Assembly: GCA_021807105.1 (NCBI GenBank) | Contig: JAKAPL010000024.1 | Location: 1-51,144, forward strand | DNA from: Myxococcales bacterium | GTDB lineage: Bacteria > Myxococcota > Myxococcia > Myxococcales > JAKAPL01 | Length of the DNA stretch: 51,144 nt | Reading direction: 5' to 3' | Shown here: piece by piece, positions 33,550 to 41,421 of the stretch | How positions within the stretch are numbered: the first letter of the stretch is position 1 | How the letters are laid out: each line of letters starts with the position of its first letter | The notes under the pieces: generated by a model | Seen by the model: only the letters and a program-made list of their open reading frames with translations | What the model was told of the DNA's origin: nothing | Database searches by the model: none | Made by a program: the position numbers and the translations under genes

Positions 33550-33929
33550 TTCGCTGGCTCGTGGTCGCGACCACCGCCTCCCTTTGCGCCTGCGGGCCAT
33601 CCGGGGCGTACACCTCGGCCGACCCCTGCGCGGGCCCCACGCCGGAGGACGTGCCTTCGAGCTGCCCGACCCCGGCGCCGACCTACTCGCAGGACGTGCT
33701 GCCGATCCTGGAGCGGACATGCCTCCCCTGCCATTCGCCGCAGTGGCCGGACGAGTTCAACCCGCCGGACCTCGCCGGCTACGATCGCGTCTACGAGATG
33801 CGGGGGACGGTTCAGTACTCCATTGCCGGCTGCTGGATGCCGGACGAGGCCGCGGGGGGCGTGCCGCTCACCGAGCCCGAGCGCCAGGCGATCATGGGTT
33901 GGATCGTCTGCGGGGCGCCGGACGACTAG
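33546..33929 (+). CDS. Mono-heme c-type cytochrome lipoprotein
   Basis: 127 aa. Lipobox SLCAC (Cys at about 16) is followed by YSQDVLPILERTCLPCH, with CxxCH as the heme-attachment site. MPDEAAGG provides a possible distal Met. PLTEPERQAIMGWI is a typical C-terminal helix of such domains. It is translationally coupled to the redoxin and probably exchanges electrons with it in the periplasm. Confidence 0.85.
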   Translation: MIRWLVVATTASLCACGPSGAYTSADPCAGPTPEDVPSSCPTPAPTYSQDVLPILERTCLPCHSPQWPDEFNPPDLAGYDRVYEMRGTVQYSIAGCWMPDEAAGGVPLTEPERQAIMGWIVCGAPDD

Positions 33930-33992
33930 GAGGCTGGTGTAAAATGGCTGCCTGCTGCGAAAACCGATCCCTTCGCTGCGCCGGGGACGACT

Positions 33993-34048
33993 CAGCCTGT
34001 CTGACTCACGGTCCGGCTGCTACGCCGTCCCCTGAATAAGACGGGCTC
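33993..34048. repeat. 56-nt intergenic element, copy 2
   Basis: Outer arms AGCCTGTC and GACGGGCT pair with one G-U. The core CACGGTCCGGCTGCT is identical to copy 1 at 24767. The right arm overlaps the stop codon of the minus-strand gene. It again lies between convergent genes. Confidence 0.75.
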
Positions 34049-34460
34049 AGGGTTTCTTCGCGCCGGCGGGCGGCGAGACGCTCTCGACCTCGAGCAGGTC
34101 CACGCCGCCTCGGTGTGAGACGCTGCCGCGGGCGATGACCGTCTCACCCATCCGCGGCGCCAAGTCGTGGTTCACCGGCTTGTGCGCCTTGTCGATCAGC
34201 AGGTAGACGTGCCCCTTCGCATCGAGCAGCCCGACGGGGAGTCCGTTCTCGGCGCAGGCGCGGGCGCAGGCCGCGTGCTTCGCCCCGCGCTCGCCCTCCG
34301 CGACATAGCAAGCCACGTCGATGAGCTCGCCGCGGACCGTGATCGCGGGTGCGTCGTCGTCGTCGTTGTCCATGTCCCCGTGGCCGTGGGCGAGCGCCGC
34401 CGGAGACGACAGGAGGGCGAAGGACGCGAGCACGCCGAGAGTGAGACGGATGTCTTTCAT
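34047..34460 (-). CDS. Exported hypothetical protein with Cys motif, 137 aa
   Basis: A clear signal peptide (TLGVLASFALLSSPAALA) leads to HGHGDMDNDDDD, a short His/Asp metal-binding-like stretch. A domain with GELIDVACYV...HAACARACAENGLPVGLL follows, holding three conserved-looking Cys in a pattern known from small delta-proteobacterial periplasmic proteins of unknown role. GGAGG lies 6 nt before the ATG at 34460, which settles the start against the longer frame. It lies 29 bp downstream of the Hsp70 gene on the same strand. Confidence 0.8.
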   Translation of the reverse strand: MKDIRLTLGVLASFALLSSPAALAHGHGDMDNDDDDAPAITVRGELIDVACYVAEGERGAKHAACARACAENGLPVGLLDAKGHVYLLIDKAHKPVNHDLAPRMGETVIARGSVSHRGGVDLLEVESVSPPAGAKKP

Positions 34461-34489
34461 GAAAACCTCCGCGGGAATGTAACCGGACT

Positions 34490-36007
34490 TCACGACTGTG
34501 TCACGCGAATCGTTGTCTTGATGGCCTTGCCGGTCGCCTGATCCTGCGCGCGCATCGTCAGGATCCCCTCGACGTTCACATCGAAGATGATCTCGACCTG
34601 GGCCTCGCCCTTGCGCCCCTTGCGCAAGCCGGAGAAGAGGAAGTCCCCGAGCAGCTCGTTTTCTCCGGCCCGGGCATGATCGCCTTGCCAGATCCGGACG
34701 GCGAGCTCAGTCTGGCCCGCGTAGCTCGTCGTGGCCTGCACGACCTTGGCGTTGGGGATCGGAGCGTTGCGTGGAAAGACGACGTGGAAGCTGCCGTCGG
34801 CCCGCTCCAGGCCGATGGCCATCGGGATGACGTCGAGGAGCTGGAGCCGCAGCGGTGAGTTCTCTTCGAGGGAGTGGGCGTAGAGCGCGGCCCCGATGGC
34901 CACCGCCTCGTCCGGGTGGACCCCTTTGGAGGGCGGCTTGCCGAAGAGCTTCGCGATCTTCTCCTGGACCAGGGGCATCCGGCTCTGTCCGCCGACGAGC
35001 AGGACCTCGTCGATGTCCACGGCCGTGAGCTCGCTCGCCGCGAGCACGTCCTCGACGATGGCGATCGTCCGATCGACGAGAGGGGAGGTAAGCCGTTCGA
35101 GCAGCGCCCGATCGAACGCCGTCTCGATGTTGAGCGGCTGCCCCTGGGGGCTCATGGCGACGAAGGGGACGTGGAACGGGGCCTCCCGGCGCGCCGAGAG
35201 GTCGATCTTGGTCCGCTCGGCGAGGTCCTTCATCCGCTGCATCGCCACCGGGTCGGTGGTGAGATCGATGCCGTGCTTCCTCCTGAACCCATCGAGGACA
35301 TGTCGGATGATCGCGTCGTCGAAGTCGATGCCCCCGAGGAACATGTCGCCGCCGGTGGCCCTGACCTCGAAGATCCGGTCGCGGATCTCGATGACCGAGA
35401 CGTCGAACGTCCCGCCGCCGAGGTCGTAGATCACTACCCGCTCGTGTAGCTTCTTGCCCGCGCCGTAGGCGAGGGCGGCGCTCGTCGGTTCGTTGATGAT
35501 CCGGACGATCGACAGGCCGATGATCCGGCCGGCCTCCTTGACCGCCTGCCGCTGGCGATCGGTGAAGTAGGCCGGGACGGTGACGACGGCACGATCGATC
35601 GCCTGGTGCAGGTGCTCCTGGGCGACGTCCCGGATCTTGGCGAGGACGCGGGCCGCGATCTCGGAGAGGGTCCTCGTGGACTTTCCGACCTTGAGGACCA
35701 CGCCACCGTGCGCGTCCTCGGCCAGGCCGTAGGGGACGAGGCGGCGCATCTTCTCGACCACCTCGGATCGATAGGGGCGGCCGATGAGCCGCTTGCTCGC
35801 GTAGATCGTGTTGAGGGGGTTGAGCTGGGCCTGGCGTTTGGCCTCCTGGCCGATCAGCTCGCGGCCCCGCCCGTCGACCGCGACGACCGAGGGCACGATG
35901 AAATCGCCCCCCTTGTACGGGATGAGCTTGACCTCGCCCGCCTCGCCGACGACGGCCGCGCACGAGTTGGTGGTTCCGAGGTCGATGCCGATGATCGGGG
36001 CGGCCAC
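34490..36007 (-). CDS. Lid-less Hsp70-family protein
   Basis: 505 aa. A complete nucleotide-binding domain is present ([39 protein letters not shown]), with a linker (LQLLDVIPMAIGL) and the beta substrate-binding domain, but the protein stops at KTTIRVTQS with no alpha-helical lid or acidic tail. About 130 residues are missing compared with DnaK at 21839. It should bind ATP and clients with fast exchange. The GTG at 36007 follows CTAAGGATT. It is divergent from a PrkA kinase gene. Confidence 0.93.
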   Translation of the reverse strand: MAAPIIGIDLGTTNSCAAVVGEAGEVKLIPYKGGDFIVPSVVAVDGRGRELIGQEAKRQAQLNPLNTIYASKRLIGRPYRSEVVEKMRRLVPYGLAEDAHGGVVLKVGKSTRTLSEIAARVLAKIRDVAQEHLHQAIDRAVVTVPAYFTDRQRQAVKEAGRIIGLSIVRIINEPTSAALAYGAGKKLHERVVIYDLGGGTFDVSVIEIRDRIFEVRATGGDMFLGGIDFDDAIIRHVLDGFRRKHGIDLTTDPVAMQRMKDLAERTKIDLSARREAPFHVPFVAMSPQGQPLNIETAFDRALLERLTSPLVDRTIAIVEDVLAASELTAVDIDEVLLVGGQSRMPLVQEKIAKLFGKPPSKGVHPDEAVAIGAALYAHSLEENSPLRLQLLDVIPMAIGLERADGSFHVVFPRNAPIPNAKVVQATTSYAGQTELAVRIWQGDHARAGENELLGDFLFSGLRKGRKGEAQVEIIFDVNVEGILTMRAQDQATGKAIKTTIRVTQS

Positions 36008-36197
36008 AATCCTTAGGGTCCCCGGCGGCGAGGGTGGGAAGAACGCATGCGTCCCTTTGACCCTCCGACGATAACCGATCCCCGCGGGAAGGCGCAAGAA
36101 TTCGCCCTTGCTTGTCGCGGAACTTCGCCGCGTGTTAGGGGTGGAAATGTCGCCATTCCCACGGCTTGGCCGTGGCCGTTCGTCCCGGAGAGACTTG
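36008..36197. promoter_or_regulatory. Divergent promoter region of Hsp70 and PrkA genes
   Basis: Contains an extended -10-like TGTTAGGGG at 36133-36141 for the plus-strand gene, in the sequence CGCGTGTTAGG shared with the dCMP deaminase promoter. GGAGAG lies 6 nt before the GTG at 36198. No sigma54 or heat-shock sigma site was recognised. Confidence 0.4.
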
Positions 36198-38441
36198 GTG
36201 GATGTTCGCGGTTACTTGAAAGCCCTCGGCAGCGACGTGCGCGAGGCTTTCGCGCAGGATAGGACCCTCCTCTCGTTTGACGAATATCTGGAGCTCTTCG
36301 CCCAGGACCCGATCCGCCACTCCCGCAACGCCGCCCAGTATCTCCACGACGTCTTCGACCGCTGGGGCGCCGACGATCTCGAGACGCCCGTCGGCCGGTT
36401 CCGGCGCTTCCGCCTCTTCGATGGCCCGTTCGCCGGGGGCGAACGGCGGGTGGCGGGCCAAGAGGAGGTCCAGGCGGACATCTACCGGGTCCTCGGGAAC
36501 TTCGTCCGGACGGGCCGGATCGACAAGCTCATCCTGCTGCACGGGCCCAACGGCTCCGCAAAGTCGAGCCTGATCGCGGCCATGCAGGCAGCGATGGAGG
36601 CGTACAGTCACGAGCCCGAGGGCGCACTCTACCGGTTCAACTGGGTCTTCCCGAGCGACAAGCTCACGAAAGGGTCCATCGGCTTCGCCGAAGGCCGAGG
36701 GCCGGGCGGCGCCGACTCCGGCTCGTACGCCCACCTCGAAGGGGAGGCCATCGACGCCCGGCTCTCGTGCGACGTCAAGGACCACCCGCTCTTCCTCGTC
36801 CCCCGGGCCGACCGGCGGCGGCTCTTCGAGAAGCAGCTCGGGAAAGGCGAGGGGCGCGGCGGGGCCGACTTCCTCCTCGCCGACTACGTCCTCGACGGCG
36901 ATCTCTGCCACAAGTGCCGGCAGATCTACGCAGCCCTGCTCGCCGCGTACCAGGGCGACTACCTGAGGGTCCTGCGCCACGTGCAGGTCGAACGCTTCTA
37001 CGTCTCCACCCGGTACCAGGTCGGAGCGGCCACGATCGAACCCCAGCTCTCCGTGGACGCGAGCTACCGCCAGGTGACGGTGGACCGGAGCCATGGCAGC
37101 CTGCCCGCCGCGTTGCAGAGCGTGAGCCTCTTCGAGCCCGTGGGTCCCCTGGTGGCCGGCAACCGTGGCATCGTGGCCTACGCCGACCTGCTCAAGCGGC
37201 CGCTCGAACACTTCAAGTACCTGCTCGGGGTGAGCGAGACCGCGCAGGTGTCGCTCGATCACTTCACGCTCTACCTGGACGCGGTGCTCGTGGCGTCGAC
37301 GAACGAGAAGCACCTCTCGGCCTTCAAGGAGACTCCCGACTTCGCGTCGTTCAAGGGACGGATCGAGCTGGTCCGCGTGCCGCTCTTGCGGCGGCGGCGC
37401 CAAGAGCGCGAGATCTACGAACAGCAGATCGCCCGCTCGCGGCCGGGCAAGCACGTCGCGCCCCACGCCATCGACGTCGCCGCCGGCTGGGCGGTGCTCA
37501 CCCGGCTGAAGAAGCCGATCCGGGAGCGATACGAGGGCGACCTCCGGGACATCGTCGACGACCTCTCGCCGCAAGAGAAGCTCGCTCTGTACGACGGGGG
37601 CGATCCCCCCGCGCGGCTGGCCACGGCCCAGGCGCGGGAGCTGCGCAAACGGGTGGAGGACCTCTGGCGGGAGAGCGATTCCTACCCGAACTACGAGGGG
37701 CGGTCTGGCGCGAGCGCGCGCGAGATCAAGACCGCCATCGCCAACGCCTTCCAGAATCCCAACTTCGCCTGCCTGACCCCGCAGTCGGTGCTCGAGGAGC
37801 TGGCCGCGCTCTGCCGCGACAAGTCGGTCTACGAGTTCCTCCAGCAGGACGTGGTCGACGGCTACCACGACCACGAGGAGTTCCTCCGCACGATCGATGC
37901 GGAGCTGCTCGACGCGGTGGACGCGGAGGTCGGCGACTCGATGGGCCTCATCAGCGAAGGGCAGTACCGCGACCTCTTCGAGCGCTACGTCCTCCACGTC
38001 TCGCACTGGGTCAAGAACGAGAAGCTCCGCAACCGGGTGACCGGGGAGTACGAACCGCCCGACGAGGCGCGGATGACCGAGCTGGAGACCATCGTCATGC
38101 CCGAAGACGAGGACCGCGGCGACTTCCGGCGCGGCCTGATCGCGGCCATCGGCGCCTACCGGCTCGACCACCCGGAGGTCCAGGTCATCGAGTACGCGCG
38201 CATCTTCCCCGATCAGTTCCGGCGGCTGCGCGATCACTACTTCGTCGAGCACAAGAAGGTCCTGCGCAAGAACGGCGAGAACGTGCTGCGGTACCTGTCG
38301 GACGACCGCGCCAGTCTGTCGCCGCGCGAGGTCGCGCAGGCCGAGAAGATGCTCGCCGCGATGACGGGGCGCCACGGCTACTGCCCCGAGTGCGCCAGGG
38401 ACGCCGTCCTCTTCCTGCTCCCGCGGCGCTACGCGGAGTGA
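36198..38441 (+). CDS. prkA: PrkA-family AAA serine protein kinase
   Basis: 747 aa. The N-terminal LLSFDEYLELF...SRNAAQYLHDVF is followed by Walker A GPNGSAKS at 116-123 and the PrkA AAA core, then a Cys pair (LCHKCRQIY) and the PrkA C-terminal kinase-like region, ending with YCPECARDAVLFLLP. PrkA proteins respond to starvation or stress. The length exceeds the usual ~640-690, mainly in the C-terminal half. The GTG at 36198 has GGAGAG and gives the expected N-terminus; an ATG at 36147 close behind a -10 is the alternative. The downstream protease follows on the same strand. Confidence 0.9.
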   Translation: MDVRGYLKALGSDVREAFAQDRTLLSFDEYLELFAQDPIRHSRNAAQYLHDVFDRWGADDLETPVGRFRRFRLFDGPFAGGERRVAGQEEVQADIYRVLGNFVRTGRIDKLILLHGPNGSAKSSLIAAMQAAMEAYSHEPEGALYRFNWVFPSDKLTKGSIGFAEGRGPGGADSGSYAHLEGEAIDARLSCDVKDHPLFLVPRADRRRLFEKQLGKGEGRGGADFLLADYVLDGDLCHKCRQIYAALLAAYQGDYLRVLRHVQVERFYVSTRYQVGAATIEPQLSVDASYRQVTVDRSHGSLPAALQSVSLFEPVGPLVAGNRGIVAYADLLKRPLEHFKYLLGVSETAQVSLDHFTLYLDAVLVASTNEKHLSAFKETPDFASFKGRIELVRVPLLRRRRQEREIYEQQIARSRPGKHVAPHAIDVAAGWAVLTRLKKPIRERYEGDLRDIVDDLSPQEKLALYDGGDPPARLATAQARELRKRVEDLWRESDSYPNYEGRSGASAREIKTAIANAFQNPNFACLTPQSVLEELAALCRDKSVYEFLQQDVVDGYHDHEEFLRTIDAELLDAVDAEVGDSMGLISEGQYRDLFERYVLHVSHWVKNEKLRNRVTGEYEPPDEARMTELETIVMPEDEDRGDFRRGLIAAIGAYRLDHPEVQVIEYARIFPDQFRRLRDHYFVEHKKVLRKNGENVLRYLSDDRASLSPREVAQAEKMLAAMTGRHGYCPECARDAVLFLLPRRYAE

Positions 38442-38493
38442 CCGGGCCGCCGGAATGGATCCCGCCGCCGGCTGTTCTCCGGCGAGCTTGCCG

Positions 38494-39351
38494 ATGAGCA
38501 TCCGACATCCTCGCGGATGGGGCGGCCCGCTGGCCGTCCTGTCCGCCGCCCTCGCCTGCGCGGGGCCGCTCCGGGCCGGCGCGACCGCCGCGCCGTCCGA
38601 GAGCCGCTTCGAGGTCGTCCAGGCGGTGCTCCCGGAGGCGGTTCGCCTGCACGTCTTCGCGGCGGGACGGCTCGCCCGCACCGGGTCGGCGGTCTGCCTG
38701 CGCGACGACCGGACGACGCATCGCAGCTACCTCCTCACCAACGCGCACGTCGTGGACGCCGGCGGCCTCCCGGGGCGGCCCAGCTACGAGGCGCTCGTCG
38801 AGGGGCCGCGCGGGACGGCCCGCGCCTTTCCGGCACGGCTCTTGGCCGTGGGCTCGGTGCCGGACACGGATCTCGCCGTGCTCGTGGTCCAGGGCGCCGA
38901 CGTCCCGGCGGCCCTCCTCGCCGAGGGGGACGGCGCGCGAGTCGGCGAGGACGTGGTGATCATCGGCGCTCCGTTCGGGCGCGAGCTGTCGGTCTCGGGG
39001 GGCCTCGTCTCGAGTCTGGAGTGGGTGGGCGATGGGGCGGCGCGGGCGCTCGATCGGCTCAAGACGGACGCCGCCATCGGCTACGGGACGAGCGGCGGGG
39101 GCATCTTCCGGGTCCGCGACGGGCGGCTCGTCGCACTCGTCGAGGGCTATCGGACGGCCCGGGTGGAGCTCCCCGATCCCGCGGCCGAAGGGACGGCTCC
39201 CGGCCACGACGTCGCCGCCGCGGCTTCGCGGTCCGCGCCCGCCCGGCGGTGGGGCTTCGACGTCCCGATGCCCGGCGAGACCTTCGGCGCGCCGGCCGCG
39301 AAGATCCGGCGCTTCCTCGCCGCCCACGGCCTGGCCGCCCTGGGGCGTTGA
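38494..39351 (+). CDS. Trypsin-like serine protease (S1C type, no PDZ)
   Basis: 285 aa. A signal segment (LAVLSAALACAGPLRAGA) leads to a chymotrypsin fold with the triad His85 (TNAHVV), Asp126 (DTDLAVL) and Ser200 (GYGTSGGGIF). No PDZ domain follows, so it is shorter than DegP/HtrA. It probably acts in the periplasm. It is 52 bp downstream of prkA on the same strand, so the two may be co-transcribed and act in envelope stress. Confidence 0.9.
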   Translation: MSIRHPRGWGGPLAVLSAALACAGPLRAGATAAPSESRFEVVQAVLPEAVRLHVFAAGRLARTGSAVCLRDDRTTHRSYLLTNAHVVDAGGLPGRPSYEALVEGPRGTARAFPARLLAVGSVPDTDLAVLVVQGADVPAALLAEGDGARVGEDVVIIGAPFGRELSVSGGLVSSLEWVGDGAARALDRLKTDAAIGYGTSGGGIFRVRDGRLVALVEGYRTARVELPDPAAEGTAPGHDVAAAASRSAPARRWGFDVPMPGETFGAPAAKIRRFLAAHGLAALGR

Positions 39352-39489
39352 CCCCCGAATCCCCCCCGTAGGACGCGAGCCCACCGGGTGCGGCGCGCCC
39401 CTGGCCGGAGAGAAGGCCATCGATGGCGGTCGTCGCTCTCGCTTGCCCCTCTTTGCCGCGGCCTCGAACGCCTCGCGACGCCGCCCTGA

Positions 39490-39508
39490 CCCCGTGAGCG
39501 AGGCGGGG
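39490..39508. terminator. Hairpin between convergent protease and lipoprotein genes
   Basis: CCCCG/CGGGG with a 9-nt loop lies about 20 nt past the minus-strand stop. A smaller TGGCC/GGCCA hairpin lies at 39402-39419. The gap 39352-39527 has no other feature. Confidence 0.35.
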
Positions 39509-39527
39509 CTGAGGGGAGGCGGGTTCG

Positions 39528-39959
39528 TCAGCGCCGCTCGGGCGTCCGCGCCTCGATCCGATCCGCGATGACGGTCGAGCGCTCCTCGGTGTAGCTCGCG
39601 CGGACGTCCATCCCCGGCCGGATGTCGGAGAGGCGGCCGTCGTGGCCGTCGATCGTGATCTGGGTGATCGGGCCGACGAAGAGCGCCATCACGGCGCTGT
39701 CTCCCGCGAGCGAGCGGCCGTCGATCGCGATTCGGTCGGCGCGGATTTCGACGACCCGGCCGTCGATGACCCCGATGCGGGGCACGGAGCGGAGCTGCTG
39801 GGTGATCGGCTTACGCGTGACGAGCGGCGGGAACTGCTGGCCCGGGGCGGCCTCGGGGTTCTTTTCGGCGGTGTGCGGCGGCAGCCTCGTCTGCTGCGCC
39901 GAGCCCGCGCAGGCCGCGACGAGCGCCAGGATGGACGAGCGAAAGGCGATACGGAGCAT
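39528..39959 (-). CDS. Lipoprotein with DUF5666-like domain
   Basis: 143 aa. The lipobox ALVAAC (Cys at about 17) is followed by a linker and a small beta domain with IDGRVVEIRADRIAIDG...ITQITIDGHDGRLSDIRPGMDVRASY. This is the strand pattern of DUF5666/OB-like modules that occur in envelope lipoproteins. GGAGGGAGG lies just upstream of the ATG. Function unknown. Confidence 0.78.
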   Translation of the reverse strand: MLRIAFRSSILALVAACAGSAQQTRLPPHTAEKNPEAAPGQQFPPLVTRKPITQQLRSVPRIGVIDGRVVEIRADRIAIDGRSLAGDSAVMALFVGPITQITIDGHDGRLSDIRPGMDVRASYTEERSTVIADRIEARTPERR

Positions 39960-40041
39960 GGCGTCCTCCCTCCAGCGGGACGGTGCGCAGCCGCGGTTGA
40001 CGCGCCAAGCAGCGTCCGGCCGGCCGGGCGTCAGCCCCGCG

Positions 40042-40050
40042 TGTTAGGAG
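40042..40050 (+). promoter_or_regulatory. TGTTAGGAG upstream of dCMP deaminase
   Basis: CGCGTGTTAGG is shared with the prkA promoter. Here it ends 6 nt before the GTG. The same bases also contain GGAGGAGG, so it could be the ribosome-binding site rather than a -10. Confidence 0.35.
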
Positions 40051-40056
40051 GAGGCC

Positions 40057-40482
40057 GTGCCTCGCAGCGACTGGGACGGCTATTTCATGGCCATCGCCCG
40101 CGTGGTCGCCTCCCGCGCGACCTGCGACCGCAAACACGTCGGCGCCGTCCTCGTCCGCGAGCGGACCATCCTCTCCACCGGCTACAACGGATCGATCCGG
40201 GGTCTCCCCCACTGCGACGAGGTGGGCCACATGATAGAGAACGGCCACTGCGTCGCGACGATCCATGCCGAGGCCAACGCGATCCTGCAGGCGGCCCGCA
40301 ACGGCGTCCGGATCGACGGCGCCGACATCTACACGACGGCGAGCCCGTGCTGGCCGTGCTTCAAGCTCATCGCCAACGCGGGCATCGGGCGGATCGTCTA
40401 CGCTGAGTTCTACCGGGATGAGCGGATCTTCGATTACTCGGCGAAGCTCGGCATCGTCCTCCAGGGTCCCGCGCGGCCGTAG
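40057..40482 (+). CDS. dCMP deaminase
   Basis: 141 aa, single-domain zinc deaminase. The zinc site is H70-A-E72 (HAEANA) with Cys98 and Cys101 (SPCWPC), and Glu72 is the proton shuttle. The N-terminal CDRKHVGAVLV and the STGYNG loop match the ComEB/dCMP deaminase group. It converts dCMP to dUMP for thymidylate synthesis. GTG start after GGAGGAGG. It precedes an AraC regulator by 69 bp. Confidence 0.93.
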   Translation: MPRSDWDGYFMAIARVVASRATCDRKHVGAVLVRERTILSTGYNGSIRGLPHCDEVGHMIENGHCVATIHAEANAILQAARNGVRIDGADIYTTASPCWPCFKLIANAGIGRIVYAEFYRDERIFDYSAKLGIVLQGPARP

Positions 40483-40551
40483 GGGCGGCGGGGCGGCGAC
40501 CGCGGCGCGCTTGTCTTCGGGGGTGCACCGGCGTAGCTTGACTCCCAGGCT

Positions 40552-41421
40552 ATGCCAGTGCTCCAACGGGCTCCCCGGCGCATCGAGTGGGGTGTGCCGG
40601 CCGACCTCCCCGGCGTCGGCACGTTGCGGGTCCGCAACGACGAGCAGCTCTGGCGGGTCTTTCACGACACGTACACCGTCTGCAACGGCGGCTTCTTGAA
40701 GCCCGGGACCGGTGCCGAGTGGACCTACCGCGGGCGCCTCCACTCGGGCGGACGCGGCGCCATCCAGCTCTTCGAGCCCGGCGAGCTCCACGCGACCGTC
40801 CGCGAGACCGGGCCGGTCGACTTCGACGTCCTGTTCATCGCCCCGGCCCGCCTCCGTGAATCGGCACGCCGGCTCGACTGCGGCGGCCGGCAACCCCATT
40901 TCGCGAAGGCGTTCATCAAGGACCCGCGGCTCGATCGCGAGCTGCGCGGCCTCATGGCCAGCCTCTCGCCTGAGGCGACCACGCTCGAGCGGCAGACGCG
41001 CCTCACCCGAGTCCTCGGGCGGCTGCTGTACGAGCAGACGGAGCACGCGCCTCCCCTCCCGCGCCGCGCCCGTGAGCCCCGGGCGATGGCGCGCGTCCGG
41101 GCCTTCCTCCACGACCACATGGCGGTGAACGTCACGCTCGACGAGTTGGCCGCGGTCGCCGGGCTGAACCCCTTCTGGCTCGTCCGGGCCTTCGAACAGG
41201 AGGTGGGCCTGCCGCCCCACCAGTACCAGCTCGCCGTGCGCGTCGCGACGGGGGCCCGGCTCCTCGCGCGGGGGATGCTCTTGGGCGAGGCGGCGGCCAT
41301 CCTGGGCTTTGCCGACCAGAGCCACTTCGCGCGCCACTTCCGGCGGATTCAGGGTGTTCCCCCCGGAGAATTCCAGCAGGCGATCTCGCCCTCCGCCCGC
41401 CGCCAGGATGGCCGCCCATGA
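40552..41421 (+). CDS. AraC-family transcriptional regulator
   Basis: 289 aa. The N-terminal half is a cupin-type sensor (WRVFHDTYTVCNGGFLKPG...IQLFEPGELHATV). The C-terminal two-HTH DNA-binding domain spans about 180-280, with LDELAAVAGLNPFWLVRAFEQEVGLPPHQYQ and EAAAILGFADQSHFARHFRR. The stop codon overlaps the start of a DNA methyltransferase (ATGA), so both are produced together. The ligand is unknown. Confidence 0.92.
   Translation: MPVLQRAPRRIEWGVPADLPGVGTLRVRNDEQLWRVFHDTYTVCNGGFLKPGTGAEWTYRGRLHSGGRGAIQLFEPGELHATVRETGPVDFDVLFIAPARLRESARRLDCGGRQPHFAKAFIKDPRLDRELRGLMASLSPEATTLERQTRLTRVLGRLLYEQTEHAPPLPRRAREPRAMARVRAFLHDHMAVNVTLDELAAVAGLNPFWLVRAFEQEVGLPPHQYQLAVRVATGARLLARGMLLGEAAAILGFADQSHFARHFRRIQGVPPGEFQQAISPSARRQDGRP

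Noticed and set aside
36135-38681. An 848-aa minus-strand gene
   Set aside because: It is antisense to prkA. The plus-strand frame has clear family motifs.
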